A DNA stretch of 64,000 nucleotides from Prillingera fragicola (lineage: Eukaryota > Basidiomycota > Tremellomycetes > Trichosporonales > Trichosporonaceae), in contig BEDY01000001.1 in the NCBI GenBank assembly GCA_002335605.1, forward strand, positions 4,154,001 to 4,218,000. Direction: 5' to 3'. Made by a program: the position numbers and the translations under genes. Positions 34,337-45,880 of this stretch are shown one piece after another. Position 1 is the first letter of the stretch, and every line of letters starts with the position of its first letter. The notes under the pieces are model-generated. The model ran no database searches. It was not told the DNA's origin and saw only the letters and a program-made list of their open reading frames with translations.

Positions 34337-37300
34337 ATGTTCAACTCGTCCGCGCGGCCACCACCACGACGCGCAACACTCGCTCGCGGTCCTCGCGCAT
34401 CCCTCTTCCCAACCGAGGGCGGCGGACAAGCAACACCAACCCGCGGACCTCGCCCATCATCAGCCCTCGCCCGTGTCCGTTCCTCATCCCCCGCAGGCTC
34501 GTCCACGGGAACCCCGCGCGCCGGAGCCAGCGGAGATGACTGGGACAAGGAGTCAAAGACCTGCTGGTCCCGCGATGAGCGCCACGCAGTCTTCTCCTCC
34601 TCGGCGCTCCCGACAGAAGTAGCGCAGCTCGTCCACGGCGCCGACTTTATTGTCAACTCGGTAGCAGCCCAGCTCGACCCCGTGAGCGGGTTTGCGCTCG
34701 TGTCGTCGCCGTCGCGCTGTGTGGCGTGGAACTATGCAAAGCCAACCCACTCGAGTCCGACAGTGTACACCTTTCCCGCGCCGCAGCCTACCCGCAGCCA
34801 CTTGTCCGCCGTGCCGCCATCGCTCGCTGCGTTCTTCGGCGGAGGGGCGCACTCTGAACCCGGTCTCGTGCTTGTCAGCGCTACCGGGGAGGTGCGCTTC
34901 TGGGAGAGCATGAGTCTTGCACTCGCAAACGTCGCGCGCTACCAGGCCCTCCCGCTCAGCTTGGGCTCGGACGACTTTGCCGAAAGGATCTGGAAGCTCG
35001 ACACCAACACCTTTGTCGTTACTACGACCTCTTCGGCAGCGTTTCTCATTCGCATCGCACCGGTCGGTGGACGACTGGTGCCCTCTGTCACCCCTTTTAC
35101 CCGTGCTGGTGGCCTGTTTGGCCGTAGCTCGACCGTCATATTCCAGGACCGCCGTGAGCGTGGCGGCATCGTTGCTGTGGCACCAACTGCCAATGGCGTG
35201 TACCTCCTTGGCAAGACGACATTGCAAAAATGGTTTATCGGCCCCGATGGGAGTGTCAAGATGGCGATGGAGATGGATCTCCACGACTCGATAGGCCCAA
35301 TTCTTTTCGAGGAGCGTTGGGAGACGGGCAACATTCATCTCGAGCTGAACGACCTCGTGTCGGTTGGGTAAGTCGCCCGTTGTAAGCTTTGCTGACAATT
35401 AGTCCTGATCACCTCGCCGCTCTTTTGTCGTACTCTCAGCAGGATCCCGGCTCGAGCGAGTACCAGCACGTCCACCAGGCCCACGCTGTCGTAGTGTTCG
35501 AATACAAGGCTCAGTCTCACAGCATTGTTGTTGGCACTAGCACGTACATCTCGTACCTCGCGCACCCCGCCCCCCGCATGCTCGACGTTCCCCGCCTCTT
35601 CATTGCCCCGGGAAGCAAGACGGCGTTCATCCGCTTCGCGGATGCTATTGTCATGGCATCGCTCTCCTCGACCCCATACGAGGACGCTATCCGGCTCAAG
35701 GACTCGAACCGCAACGCATTTATTGGTGTTGGCACTGTGCCGTCCATCGCCGCGACGGTCAGTGCCAACCGCACCGCCTCGCTCGTCGCCATGTCGGCTA
35801 TTGGCGGCGTCATGACCGTCGAGGTGCACGAGACGGCCACCCCGAGCCGCAAGCTCTCTTCCCAGGCCTCTGCCACAGCAGCGATCAAGTCCAAGATTGA
35901 GCAGGCCGTCTTCTTTGGCGACCGGGGCGAGAACCCTCTGACGTTTGACCTCGCCCCCGGCTTCCAGGGCGACCTGGCCGAAGCTGCCGAGGCAGTGTCT
36001 ACTCAGATCGTTGCCTCGTCCTCGCCCTACATGCCGGAGATTCTTGAAACTCGCGTCCAGCTCCAGTACCGCCTCAACCGCCTCAAGGAGCTGATGAACT
36101 TTATTCACCGCAACGGAGCCCTGAGTCTTCTCGGCGAGCGCGCTCGCAGGACCCTGTCGAGCCACGCCGAAAAGATCAAGTCAGCAATGGACCTGTGGGA
36201 CCACCAGGACAAGCTCATGGACAAGCTCAACACGTGCTCGCCCGAAAGCTTGCTTGCCGACTCGATCGCGACACTGATGCAGGAGCTTGGCGGGGGGGCT
36301 GCCGAGGACGTCGTGCGTGATTTCTTCCGCCGTCACGTCATGGTCATCGATCGCTTGCTCGAGACGGTGTACGCGTCGTACAGATCTGCAGGCAGCCGCA
36401 AGGGCGACCAGTCGGACTGGCTGCTTGAGGCCAACCGCATCTTCCAGGCCGTGTACCGCTCCTCGGCGCGTTTCCGCCGTGCCGAGGCTGCAACGTACCA
36501 GGACGATGCGGCGCGTCCCAACATTGAGCTGTGGACGGCCGCCGACGCTCTACTCGGTGACGTCGAGGCGCTGTATGGGGCTACCGAGCGCACGATTGCG
36601 CAGCGCACGCGCACCATCGGGTCTGTCGTTGACGAGACCCCTGCGCCCCACTCGGAGACCGATCTCAGCAAGCAGCAGCACATCCAGACAGAGCTCAAGG
36701 ATCAGATGGCGTCGCTTGCGGCTTCGCTGTGCGACAACATGGAGGACAAGCTCCGTACTGCTGCCCAGCAGGTCGGCAATGGCGCGGACGCGGACGCGGG
36801 GCTTGCGCTCTCGCACAGGTGGGAAGAGATGAAGCCGCGCATCATCCGGCCGCTTGTGGATGTCGACTGCGTGCAGCAGGCCTACGAGCTCGCCGAGCAC
36901 CACTGCGATTTTGCAACGCTCGTGTATCTCTGTCACAACAAGAAGTCGAGCGCGGGACCCGAGCAGATTGAGCACTATATCGAGAAATTCGGTGCAGAGT
37001 TTGCCTTTGTTCTCTACGACTGGTACATTGAGCAAGGCGACTTGCATGCTCTGTTGAACCAGGACGAGGTCTACGGCGAGCTCCTGACCGAGTTCTTCCG
37101 TCTTCACCCCCACCCCGAACTCGCGTGGGTGCACGACATTGCCAGCCAGCAGTTTGCGCAGGCTGCGACCGCGCTCATTGCGGTCGAGGGCGAGACGGCC
37201 TCGCTAGCGGAGAAGCAGCTCATGTCCTCTATCGCCAAGCTCACTGCCGTGGCTTTCGAGAAGATGCACGGCCCGACGACGGACGGCGAGGCGATTCTAA

Positions 37301-38010
37301 ACCGTATCGACGACGAGCTCGAGATGATCAATTCGCAGGAGGTCGTGCTTGATGAGATTACAACGACGGGCAAGGGCGGCAAGGCGCCCAGCCCGGCGCA
37401 GTATGTGGCACAACAGGCATCGCACCTGTCCGACCGGCCGGCGTTCAAGCGTGTTCTGGAGACTGAAATCGCTACGCTGCTCCAGGGCGACGCGCTCGAC
37501 ACCGAAGCGTTTGTCGACGTAATGACCCTCAAGGACACGATCGGCGCGGGTGCGGCCGTCGCCCTCGAGCGTCTTGCGCGCGACGTCTTCCTTCCCGAGG
37601 GACGGAAGCAGGTCGCGCTGCTCTCGCTCTGGCGCCGCGTCTTTGTCAGGGACGACTGGACGGCCATCGCCAACACTGCCGGCCGGAGTGAGGAGAAGCA
37701 GCGCGACGTGCTTCGTGCCACGGCGACGTACACGACCCTGCAGGCGATCGGGGAGACGGACCTGCCTGCGTCCTTCATCCTGACGCCAGCCGGCGCGCTC
37801 GCGCCGCCGCTGGGCGTGGAGATTGCTGCGCGCTTCCCCTCCCTGCCCCCGAGTGAGGTCGAGGCGTTGATGAAGGATCACGAGGCCGAGATTGAGGTGT
37901 TGGGCGGGCTGATCAAGGAGGTCGGACTCGAGCAGCGCGTCAGGGGCGTCAGGGCGCTTGTGCTCCGGGATGCGCAGGAGGAGCAACAGGTCGACGTGGA
38001 GATGGCATAG
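34337..38010 (+). CDS. NUP133: Nucleoporin NUP133 (about 1212 aa)
   Basis: Two exons, 34337-35367 and 35403-38010, with a 35-nt intron, give 1212 aa (yeast Nup133 is 1157 aa). A disordered Arg/Pro/Ser head of about 70 residues precedes a beta-propeller region containing AVFSSSALPTEVAQLV, ADFIVNSVAAQLD, SRCVAWNYAKPT and LVSATGEVRFWES. From about residue 550 onward it is all-alpha (LKELMNFIHRNGAL, HCDFATLVYLCHNKK, YIEKFGAEFAFVLYDWYIEQG), as in the Nup133 stalk. It belongs to the Y-complex (Nup107-160/Nup84) scaffold of the nuclear pore and anchors that complex at the membrane. The splice joins SVG to PDHLAALL. Confidence 0.93.
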
Positions 38011-38552
38011 AGACAGTGGTAGATGCGATGCAGAGTTGCATGTTGCGTGCATGGCTCTCGTGGTGCATTCAAAGCGGGGTCGTAATGTCAAACTACTTTC
38101 AACGCTTGGAAGGGCGGCTGGTCGAGAGTGTCTGCGGCATAGTCGTCTCCTGTACTGCCTGTCGCCCGCGGCCTCCAGCGTGCAGCTTCTGGGGTCTTGG
38201 GGTATTGAGGGATGCAGAGAAAGCATGCGGCTCACAGACATGTGGATGTTTTGCGGCGCAGTGGCGGGGCTCCGAGGAACAATCTTATCGGGTCACGTGC
38301 CAGGTGACATGAGTACCTGTTCAATGAAGCGGTCTTTGCTGGCCATGGGTGTGGCTTGAAACGAGACCAAGATGCATATGCTATGTATACAGCTCAAAAC
38401 TGCCGGACACGAAGGATCCCCGGCTGTCCCTTGCACAGGGCAGTGCCTCGTCAGACTCCATTGCGTGACCCGGTGACCCGGCGAGGTTCAAACGTCAAGT
38501 TCTAAACGCCAGCCAACCTCTCGGGCTGAAGGGCGACTGTCGTCTGTTTCGC
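38011..38552. other. Convergent spacer between NUP133 and the acetyl-CoA transporter gene
   Basis: About 540 bp between two 3' ends. It has a CACGTG at 38294-38299 and an ATGCAT at 38372-38377. No gene or tRNA is seen. Confidence 0.3.
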
Positions 38553-40711
38553 TCAGGCGGGGATCTTGACTCGCCAAGCCGACATTGGCAGGGCTAAACT
38601 GTCAGCACAACTCGAACCCTGCAAAACTCACAACTCAAGCGCTTGATGGTGGGCAGAATAATCGTCACCAGACAGCAAGCCGACAACGTCACGCACAGCG
38701 CCGTCATGACATAGTATCCGTCCCTCTCGATCCTGCACGTGCCTCCTGCTGTAGTGCACGCCGCTTTACCGACTTCTGACGAGCAGTCAGAGCCTGTGAT
38801 GCTGCATTTAGAGATGGTCAACAGGTCGACCGAACGGAGAATGAGCGGCTTGGGCCACGTGCCTCCCAGGTTTGACACCGTGTTGAGGAGCGTCATGTAC
38901 GTGCCGCCAATGAGCGGGTCGGCAATCTGGGTGTGGAAGGCCGTGATACCGACAAACTGGACCGTGTTGGTCAAGCTCGTCATCAGGGTCGTCGCGATCA
39001 CAAGGCTGAAATAGCCAGAGCTGACCTTGCCGCCGTGGGGAAAGTTCCAGACGACGGTCGCGGCAATGACCGCCATGCCCAGGCGCGCCCAAAAGGCCAT
39101 GACCCAGACGCGGAGCACGCCGCTGGCGGCGGCTGCGCGAGTGGAGCCCGCGGACAGGGGGTGGCGATGTTCGCCGCCGTCGGGACCGGGAGTCTTTGCG
39201 CCAGGGCGAGACCACTTGGCGGCCAGCCAGCCGACAATCATCTGGGCGGGAAAGTCGAGGAGGACGGCAACCGCGAGGTCTTCCTTGTTCAGGCCCTTCT
39301 CGAGCAGTTTGAGCTGGGTGACGGATTCGTTGACTTGGAAGCCGAATTTGGCGATAAGCAGCAGGATGAGGAAGGACTGGATGTCTGAGGTGTCAGCTTG
39401 CTGCTAAAGGCGAGACGCACTCTTCAAGCGGACGATGCTCCACATGATCTTGTAGACCTTTTTGACGTCGAGATCCGGGTCGTCCGTGTTGACACCATCC
39501 TCCTTCTTGAAGAAGACTAGCCAGAACGTCACCACAAGGTACATGCAGCCCCAGAAGCGCATGTAGGGTCCGAGGGTGACCAGGGGGTAGGTCTGGGGGA
39601 TTGAACGAAAGTACTTGTTGGAAAAGTCGACCGAGTTGAAGGCCAGGAAGACGGTGAAACTCGACGCGGTGCCAATACCGAGACCAATGGTCTGCGCGGT
39701 CGACGCGTACGACAGGTTTGGCTGTGACAGGAGCGTGAGGGCCCAGCCATCAACAGCAATGTCCTGCGTCGCCGCGGCGAAGATGAGACTTCCAAAGATC
39801 ATGGTGATAAAATGGATGTCGATCGTGTCCTAAGGACGTCAGTACGAGCTCAACGACGCCCACGTCGTACTCACTGCCGCAAGCCATCCCTCAACCCTGC
39901 CACCGATAATGTACAGCGCAATGCCAACAATCGTCTGCACTGGCACGACCCAGCTCTTGCGTCGTCCCCACTTGGGCACAAACCATGCGTCGACGATCGG
40001 CGACCAAAGGAGTTTTAAAGAGTATGGCCACGTGCTGAGTGCAAACACTGCCAACGAAGAGTAGGACAGACGTGGCTTCAACAAGAACGGGAGCGTGCCA
40101 AATGTAAACCCCAAGGGGATGCCTTGTAGCAAGTAGAGCACAACCAGCATGGCAAAGGCCTGCTGGTCGCGTTTACTCTTCAACCCCGGACCTATCTGCC
40201 CGCTGCCATCGTCGAGGTCGAGCTTTTCGTACCGCGCGGTGGACGACGATGGTAGCTTCCTGTCGGCGTCGGTGGAGGTCCTTGGAGAGTCGTGACGGAC
40301 CAGCAGGCCTTTCTCTTCCAAGTCGCCAATGTCCTCAATGTTGCGCCCGCGCAGGGCCGTGTTGCCCAGCATGGTCGTTGGCGAGCCGGAGGATGATGAA
40401 GAGGTAGAGGATGTAGTTGATAAACTAGGTTGCGTTGCCGTGTCCCGAAGTTGCAGAGTCGTGCCTGGGACGTGTGTGGCGGAAATAGATGAACCAGGAG
40501 ACGTGTTGGTGCTGCAGAGGATGTTGGACGATGGAGAGGAGGCGCGTGTAGTGTCTGGAGTCGGGTAGGATGTGTGCAGCAGTGCCGGTGTACGCTGTCG
40601 GAGTCCTATGGGTGTGGGAGATGTTGGCAGGGCTGTGGCTGCCGCCTCGTTGGCTGGCGTTTCATCAGTCATGGCCGTGCGGGGTGGCAAGGCAGTAGCA
40701 GCTGTGGCCAT
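38553..40711 (-). CDS. SLC33A1: Acetyl-CoA transporter, SLC33A1/AT-1 family (about 679 aa)
   Basis: Four minus-strand exons: 40711-39875, 39829-39421, 39384-38632 and 38593-38553 (introns 45, 36 and 38 nt), giving 679 aa. A Thr/Ser/Pro-rich cytosolic head of about 190 residues precedes 11-12 predicted membrane spans. Family marks are LLQGIPLGFTFGTLPFLL, AATQDIAVDGWAL, YMRFWGCMY and GGTYMTLLNTVSNLGGTWP. Animal members move acetyl-CoA from cytosol into the ER/Golgi lumen for acetylation, and the same is expected here. The last intron is inferred: splicing gives the end SSLPMSAWRVKIPA, while reading through gives an unrelated 12-residue tail. It is divergent from SEC53. Confidence 0.93.
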
Positions 40712-41143
40712 GATTGTTCTTGCGACGAGGAGGGAGGATGAGTGACAGTGTTTTGCATGGTAGAGGTATTCTTATGGTGGCTTATGCAGCTGACATGCAT
40801 GCTTACAAACGTTTCTTGCTTCCTAACACTTGCTTGTTCGACGTGGAAGACATAGTACCACGTCACCAAGTCTTCCTCGCCCACCCGCCACTGCGCACGC
40901 CTAACAGATTGGAGGATTAACCGGCACTCACTCTCACATGCCTAAATCCGCCTTAGCTACAACTCGCGCGCCTATCCTTGAAATTTGCTCCCGGGCGGGA
41001 TTCAGGGGGCGCAATGAACACTTGGACCCTGAATTCGACGTGTCGCGATCGTCCATTCCTACAAAGATATTATAATCCACACCCCATCCTCCTCTTCGCC
41101 GTCTTGCTCACCTCTTCACCCCCAACAGACCATTCTCGCAACA
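40712..41143. promoter_or_regulatory. Divergent promoter of the SLC33A1-like gene and SEC53
   Basis: A 432-bp spacer. ATGCATGC lies at 40795-40802. A TATTATAAT-like stretch lies at 41068-41076, about 70 bp before the SEC53 ATG, followed by a CT-rich leader. Both genes serve the early secretory pathway. Confidence 0.4.
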
Positions 41144-42291
41144 ATGTCGTACCCTGCCGGAGTCAAGCCCTTTGCCGAGCGCACCCACCCCAACACCATT
41201 TGCATGTTCGATGTCGACGGCACCCTCACCCCGGCGCGTCTCACCGCGTCCCCCGAGATGATTGAGACTCTCAAGAAGCTCCGCAACGAGTGTGTCATTG
41301 CGTTTGTCGGCGGCTCGGACCTCAAGAAGATTGAGGAGCAGCTTGCTGTTCACGGCGAGAACGGTGAGTAGTCTTCTGCGCGTGTGCAGGCGCCGAGCAC
41401 GCCGACTGCGCGTAGGTATGAGGCGCGGGCGAGGAGCTCGAAGAGTCACTGGCATGAGAGTGTCTTGCTGCACCTGTGCAGCTAAGAGCGTCGCGCCAGG
41501 ATATAGAGTACGCAGCTATAGTGCTCCTGGACCCGTGCTTCTGGATCCCGGCAGCCCGTACCACCCACCAACAAGCAGAGCAGCACTGACGCACCAGTCC
41601 TCGACATGTTCGACTTTGGCTTTGCCGAGAACGGCCTCACCGCGTACCGCCTCGGTAAGGAGCTTCCTCCTGCCTCGTTCATCGGCCACGTCGGTGAGGA
41701 GCCCTACAAGAAGCTCGTCAACTTTATCCTCCGTTACCTCTCAGACGTCGACGTCCCTGTCAAGCGGTGAGTACGGGCCATGATGGTGTGCGACTTGTGG
41801 GCGCAAAGAATACGGCCACACCGCTGTATACTAGCGTTCACATCTCGCACCTGCACCTCTTCCGAGAGAACCGCGACTGACTTTCCAGCGGCACCTTTGT
41901 CGAGTTCCGCAAGGGGATGATCAACGTCTCGCCCGTTGGCCGTAACGCCTCGACGCAGGAGCGCAACGACTTTGAGGCCTTTGACGCCACGCACAAGGTC
42001 CGCGCCAAGATGGTCGACGCGCTCAAGAAGGAGTTCGCCCCCCTGGGCCTGACCTACTCTATCGGCGGCCAGATTTCGTTTGACGTCTTCCCCCAGGGCT
42101 GGGACAAGACTTATGCGCTTGGCCGGATCAAGGACGAGGGGTTCACCGAGATTCACTTTTTCGGCGACAAGACGTACGAGGGCGGAAACGACTATGAGAT
42201 TTACACCGACGACCGCACCCAGGGCCACTCGGTCACCAAGCCCGAGGACACGATCCAGCTCCTCAACGAGCTGTTTATCAACAAGAAGTAA
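41144..42291 (+). CDS. SEC53: Phosphomannomutase (263 aa)
   Basis: Three exons, 41144-41363, 41598-41766 and 41889-42291, with unusually long introns of 234 and 122 nt, give 263 aa, close to the usual 250-260. The enzyme converts mannose-6-phosphate to mannose-1-phosphate for GDP-mannose, feeding N-glycans, O-mannosylation and GPI anchors in the cytosol. The HAD catalytic motif FDVDGTLT puts the nucleophile and acid at Asp23 and Asp25. Other marks are [55 protein letters not shown] and [15 protein letters not shown]. The join of exons 1 and 2 gives [10 protein letters not shown]. This is one of the most secure calls in the window. Confidence 0.97.
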
Positions 42292-42715
42292 AACGGCATC
42301 AGCGAGCGAGCGTGAGCGTCGCCGGGTGGGGTAGTGGACATTATTTAGATGTAGATGGACAGATGCACATTGTCGCGAGCTAGCGGCCCATCCGTGGAGA
42401 CGTAATGTGGGGCACCTCTGTGGCTTGGATCGTTCATCCATTCGCGCACGTTCGTTGCGTTCCCTTTGTTAGAGGCTTGGTCCAAGGCTCCCTCGTGTAT
42501 GATTTCTGGCGCGTTAGGTGGCGCTAGCTCAGTTCACAGACAATTCACGCCGGAAACGTTCGTACTGGTAGGTGGAGGTGACAATGAATGACATTTTCGA
42601 AACCTTCTCTCAGACCCGCTGGCCCTTCTACATGCTACTACTTCTGGGTGGCGCGCTGGTGACAGATCCGCAAGACGTGTGTCGACTTGCTGTAGCGGTC
42701 TACCCCCGATGCGGT
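42292..42715. other. Convergent spacer between SEC53 and the PAQR gene
   Basis: About 420 bp between two 3' ends. I see no gene, tRNA or notable repeat. Confidence 0.3.
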
Positions 42716-44863
42716 CTATGCGGTCACGGCCTGCGGACCGAACAAGAGGGCAGTGATAGCTGCGGGAACAGTGACGTGCTCGCCCGGTGCCGAGCAACTG
42801 AGGCCCCATCGGTGGTCGTAGGCGACAAAGATTGCGCGGTAGTGCAACGCAATAGCGCCGACGATGCACATGTGCCAGAGCTGGTGGCTTGCTCCCCAGC
42901 GGTCAAACTTGCCCGGCATGGCGCACTCTGGGAAGTGGAACGAGTAGCACACGAGCCCTGCAATGTAGGTGAGAACGCTGTAGAGGAAGGGTGCGACAAA
43001 GGGGACTGCGAGGTCGTAGCCGTGCTGGTAAAACAGCTGGACAATGGGCGCGACCATGGCCATGTTGAGGCAGATGAAGAAGAGGATTCGCCAGGGCTTG
43101 TTCTTGCGCTGGTTGAACCATTTCTGGAACGGGAGGTAGCTGCCCAGGCCGCCAAAGGCAATGTTGACAGACGTGTAGGCAATCACCGTCTTGGGGGAGC
43201 AGTAGTAGGCGTTGTAGACTACCGTGTTAAAGCTAAAGGCGATGAGCCACGAGATGCCAATGTAGTCTACGCAGGCGCCCCATTCAAACCATCTGCGGCT
43301 CGAGCACCCGCTGAGGACGTGCCAGCCAGCGCTGCTTGACAGGCACGAAGTGGCGGCCAGGAGGTAGGACACGAGCATGGCCGTGTCGATCCAGTGTGGG
43401 TCGGGCAGGGGCGATTTCCAGATGATGAGCGGGATGATGACAAAGTAGATGAGGATCGTAGGGATAAAGTGCGAGTGAATGTTGACCGTCTCGTTGTGCA
43501 GCTGGAACGCCGACTTGATGAGTGGGATCGGTCCTGCACGCCCGAGGGGGATGAAGCGGTATCCAGTGTGAATGTACTGGTTGTTGCGCCACCAGAACGG
43601 GAGGTGCTTGAACTCGATGAGTCGAGTTCCGTCCGCACTGGCAATGAGGGCCTCAGCGACGGTAGGGCCCTGCGGCGCACCGAGGTGCACGCCGTGGACG
43701 TCGCAGAGCTTGTCGTCGGGCTCGGGCGTGCCCTCGTCGGTGGACGTCTCGAGGTGCGCCTCGACCGCCAGGTCGTCGTCGTCCCCGTCGTCGTCGACGA
43801 CAGAGGCGATATCCCGTACCGTCCAGTCGAGGAATGTGGGTCGCATAAAGTCGATCGGATAGTCGGCCGACCCGAGCGACTTGGACCTCCGCAGCCGCCT
43901 GCGCTCAATAGCCCGCGCCGGGCCCGGCGTACGGTTGGGGAACAAGTACTCTGGCTCGTCGTCATTGTCGTCGTCGCCGTCCACCCCCTGGCCTCCGCGG
44001 TTGGGCAGCACCGCACGCCCCTCATCGAGGGAACACGACTTTAAGTGGTTGCCCCGCAGAGCGCGCGGCGCATACTCGCCATCCTCGCCCTCCTCCCACC
44101 CGAGCCTCTCCCACCCTCCCCAGTCGTCGGGCGGGAGCAGCGCATGCACGACCTCGATGACCCGCCGGCGCGCGCCCTGCACGGCCCGGCTGCTCGCGCT
44201 CACGGGGTCGGGCCACGCGCCGGCCCCCTCGGCAGTGGGCGTGCCGCACAGGCCGAGCTCGACGGCCTGCAGCCGTCCGGGCAGGTTGCGCAGCCACTCG
44301 CGCTGTGCGCCCAGCGTCCCGCTCAGTCCCAGCGGGACGTAGGCGGCAACGTCCTCGCGGAGCGCAGAGAGATAGTCAAGCACGCGCGCGTCCGCCTCGA
44401 TGGCGCTCGCTGAGCGGCCCGGGCGCGGGCGCGTCGGCAACCCGTTGCCGAGCACGGGGCTGCCGTTTGGTGCTGCACCTGGGCGGCGGTGGCGCAGCTC
44501 GTTACTGCTGCTGCCTTCTGGAAGAGCCGACGCGGCTGCCCGTGCCCAGTGCTGCTCGTTGTCCGTTTCGTCCTCGCTGCTGGGCGACGAGACCGAGGCG
44601 TTGCTCCCGTTTGCTGGGGACAGCGGGTGGTTCGGATCAATGACGCCGAGCTTTTCACGCAGCACGTTTTCAGCTTCCCCAATGTAGCCTAGCAGGGCTG
44701 CGCGGAGGCCCGAGACGGAGGGAAAGGCGAGGTTGGACAGGTAGCTTGTGCTGCCCTCGTCGTCAAAGGCCATGGTCGGGTGGGAGAGGCGGCGGCGCGG
44801 GGAGGCTGGCGGGGGGGACAGGTGCCGCCCAGAGTGCGAGGGCGACGGCGGTAATGCTGCCAT
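42716..44863 (-). CDS. PAQR/haemolysin-III family membrane protein with long N-terminal extension (about 715 aa)
   Basis: A single exon of 715 aa from the ATG at 44863; an in-frame TTG further upstream is not a likely start. About 415 residues of Ser/Pro/Arg/Asp-rich cytosolic sequence precede the seven-helix core. The core shows PFWWRNNQYIHTGYRF, HNETVNIHSHFIP (first metal-site His), SSAGWHVLSGCS, FEWGACVDYIGISWLI, GGLGSYLPFQKWF and a terminal SHQLWHMCIVG...ALHY with further conserved His. This matches yeast Izh proteins (Izh3 also has a long head) and the AdipoR group. Family members are linked to zinc and sterol homeostasis or ceramidase-like activity; which applies here is unknown. The upstream region is notably rich in ATGCAT palindromes. 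Confidence 0.9.
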   Translation of the reverse strand: MAALPPSPSHSGRHLSPPPASPRRRLSHPTMAFDDEGSTSYLSNLAFPSVSGLRAALLGYIGEAENVLREKLGVIDPNHPLSPANGSNASVSSPSSEDETDNEQHWARAAASALPEGSSSNELRHRRPGAAPNGSPVLGNGLPTRPRPGRSASAIEADARVLDYLSALREDVAAYVPLGLSGTLGAQREWLRNLPGRLQAVELGLCGTPTAEGAGAWPDPVSASSRAVQGARRRVIEVVHALLPPDDWGGWERLGWEEGEDGEYAPRALRGNHLKSCSLDEGRAVLPNRGGQGVDGDDDNDDEPEYLFPNRTPGPARAIERRRLRRSKSLGSADYPIDFMRPTFLDWTVRDIASVVDDDGDDDDLAVEAHLETSTDEGTPEPDDKLCDVHGVHLGAPQGPTVAEALIASADGTRLIEFKHLPFWWRNNQYIHTGYRFIPLGRAGPIPLIKSAFQLHNETVNIHSHFIPTILIYFVIIPLIIWKSPLPDPHWIDTAMLVSYLLAATSCLSSSAGWHVLSGCSSRRWFEWGACVDYIGISWLIAFSFNTVVYNAYYCSPKTVIAYTSVNIAFGGLGSYLPFQKWFNQRKNKPWRILFFICLNMAMVAPIVQLFYQHGYDLAVPFVAPFLYSVLTYIAGLVCYSFHFPECAMPGKFDRWGASHQLWHMCIVGAIALHYRAIFVAYDHRWGLSCSAPGEHVTVPAAITALLFGPQAVTA

Positions 44864-45880
44864 CGTGGTGGGGGGAGTGAAAGCACGCAAAGTGCGCGTC
44901 TTGTGTGGGGGGTGTAGGACGCTGGCGTGAAAGAGTGACAGGCGTAAAAGCAGTTGTATCGGATAACGGGTGGGTTGTTGTGGGTGGGCCTAGCGAAAAA
45001 TCCTTGGTTGGGGAGTGGGTGATAGAGAGGCGAGGAGGAGGAGCAGCCCGAGCAAGGTGTGGGTAGGTGCTGCGTGTGGGGTGTCTTTTGTCTAGAAGAG
45101 TAAGGATGAATGAATGACGAGTAAAGGACAGAGGGGTGAGGTTGGGCGGGTACTTGAAGGCAGGTGTGTGAGGGAGAGAGAGGACCCAACACGGATCGCG
45201 GAGCAGTGGACGAGAGAGGACCCAGGCACTCTTGTTCTTGCTCTGCTATCCTGCGCACTTCTTGGCACTCATGCATCCCACAGCAGCCATTCTCGGCATA
45301 CCCAGCAGTAGCAAGCATGCATGCATGTCGGGGCCGATAACAAGCTACGCATGCATGCAGAGTCGCCGAATCCATGCATCCTCTCCTCCTGGCAGTGAGC
45401 CAAAGCACACAGCACAACCCATGCTGCGTGCATGGACCTCGATGTCCCCTCGTGGGACCCACCGTGGGCCCCATTTCTCACGACTGCTAAGGATCCTGCG
45501 ACGCTCGGCGCTCCTTGAACCCTCCTCCTCCTACTTCCGCTGTCCTTGCCTCCGACCTGTCAAACAGAGAGTCTGCCTGCCGGCCTGCCGAAAAATAGGA
45601 AAACTCCAGCCAGCTCCGCAGTTCGTACGTACTCCGCCCGGCGGACGACGCCGCCGCTCCAGTTCTCGGTATAATCTCCGTATTCTCGGCGTAAATGGTC
45701 ATTCTCGGTGTCGCTTCTATGAAATGACATGCATACAAGCAGTCGCCGACATACAAGGTACACTACCAGGCAGCCGGCGACAGAGGACGCATGTGTTTTA
45801 TAGTGTCGCTGATAACGGATAAGGTTACCGAGACGAAGAGAGTGGCGTAGATCAGATCCGACGGCGACCGATAAGCGATC
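44864..45880 (-). promoter_or_regulatory. Intergenic region upstream of the PAQR gene with clustered ATGCAT palindromes
   Basis: About 1 kb without a supported gene. ATGCAT occurs at 45271, 45317, 45321 (inside GCATGCATGCATG at 45315-45327), 45351 (inside GCATGCATGCA at 45349-45359), 45374 and 45729. A GA-rich purine stretch lies near 45020-45230. A 196-codon plus-strand open frame here is low complexity and not called. Confidence 0.45.

Noticed and set aside
45232..45822. 196-codon plus-strand open frame upstream of the PAQR gene
   Set aside because: It is built on ATGCAT-rich, low-complexity sequence, with no domain and no splice continuation.
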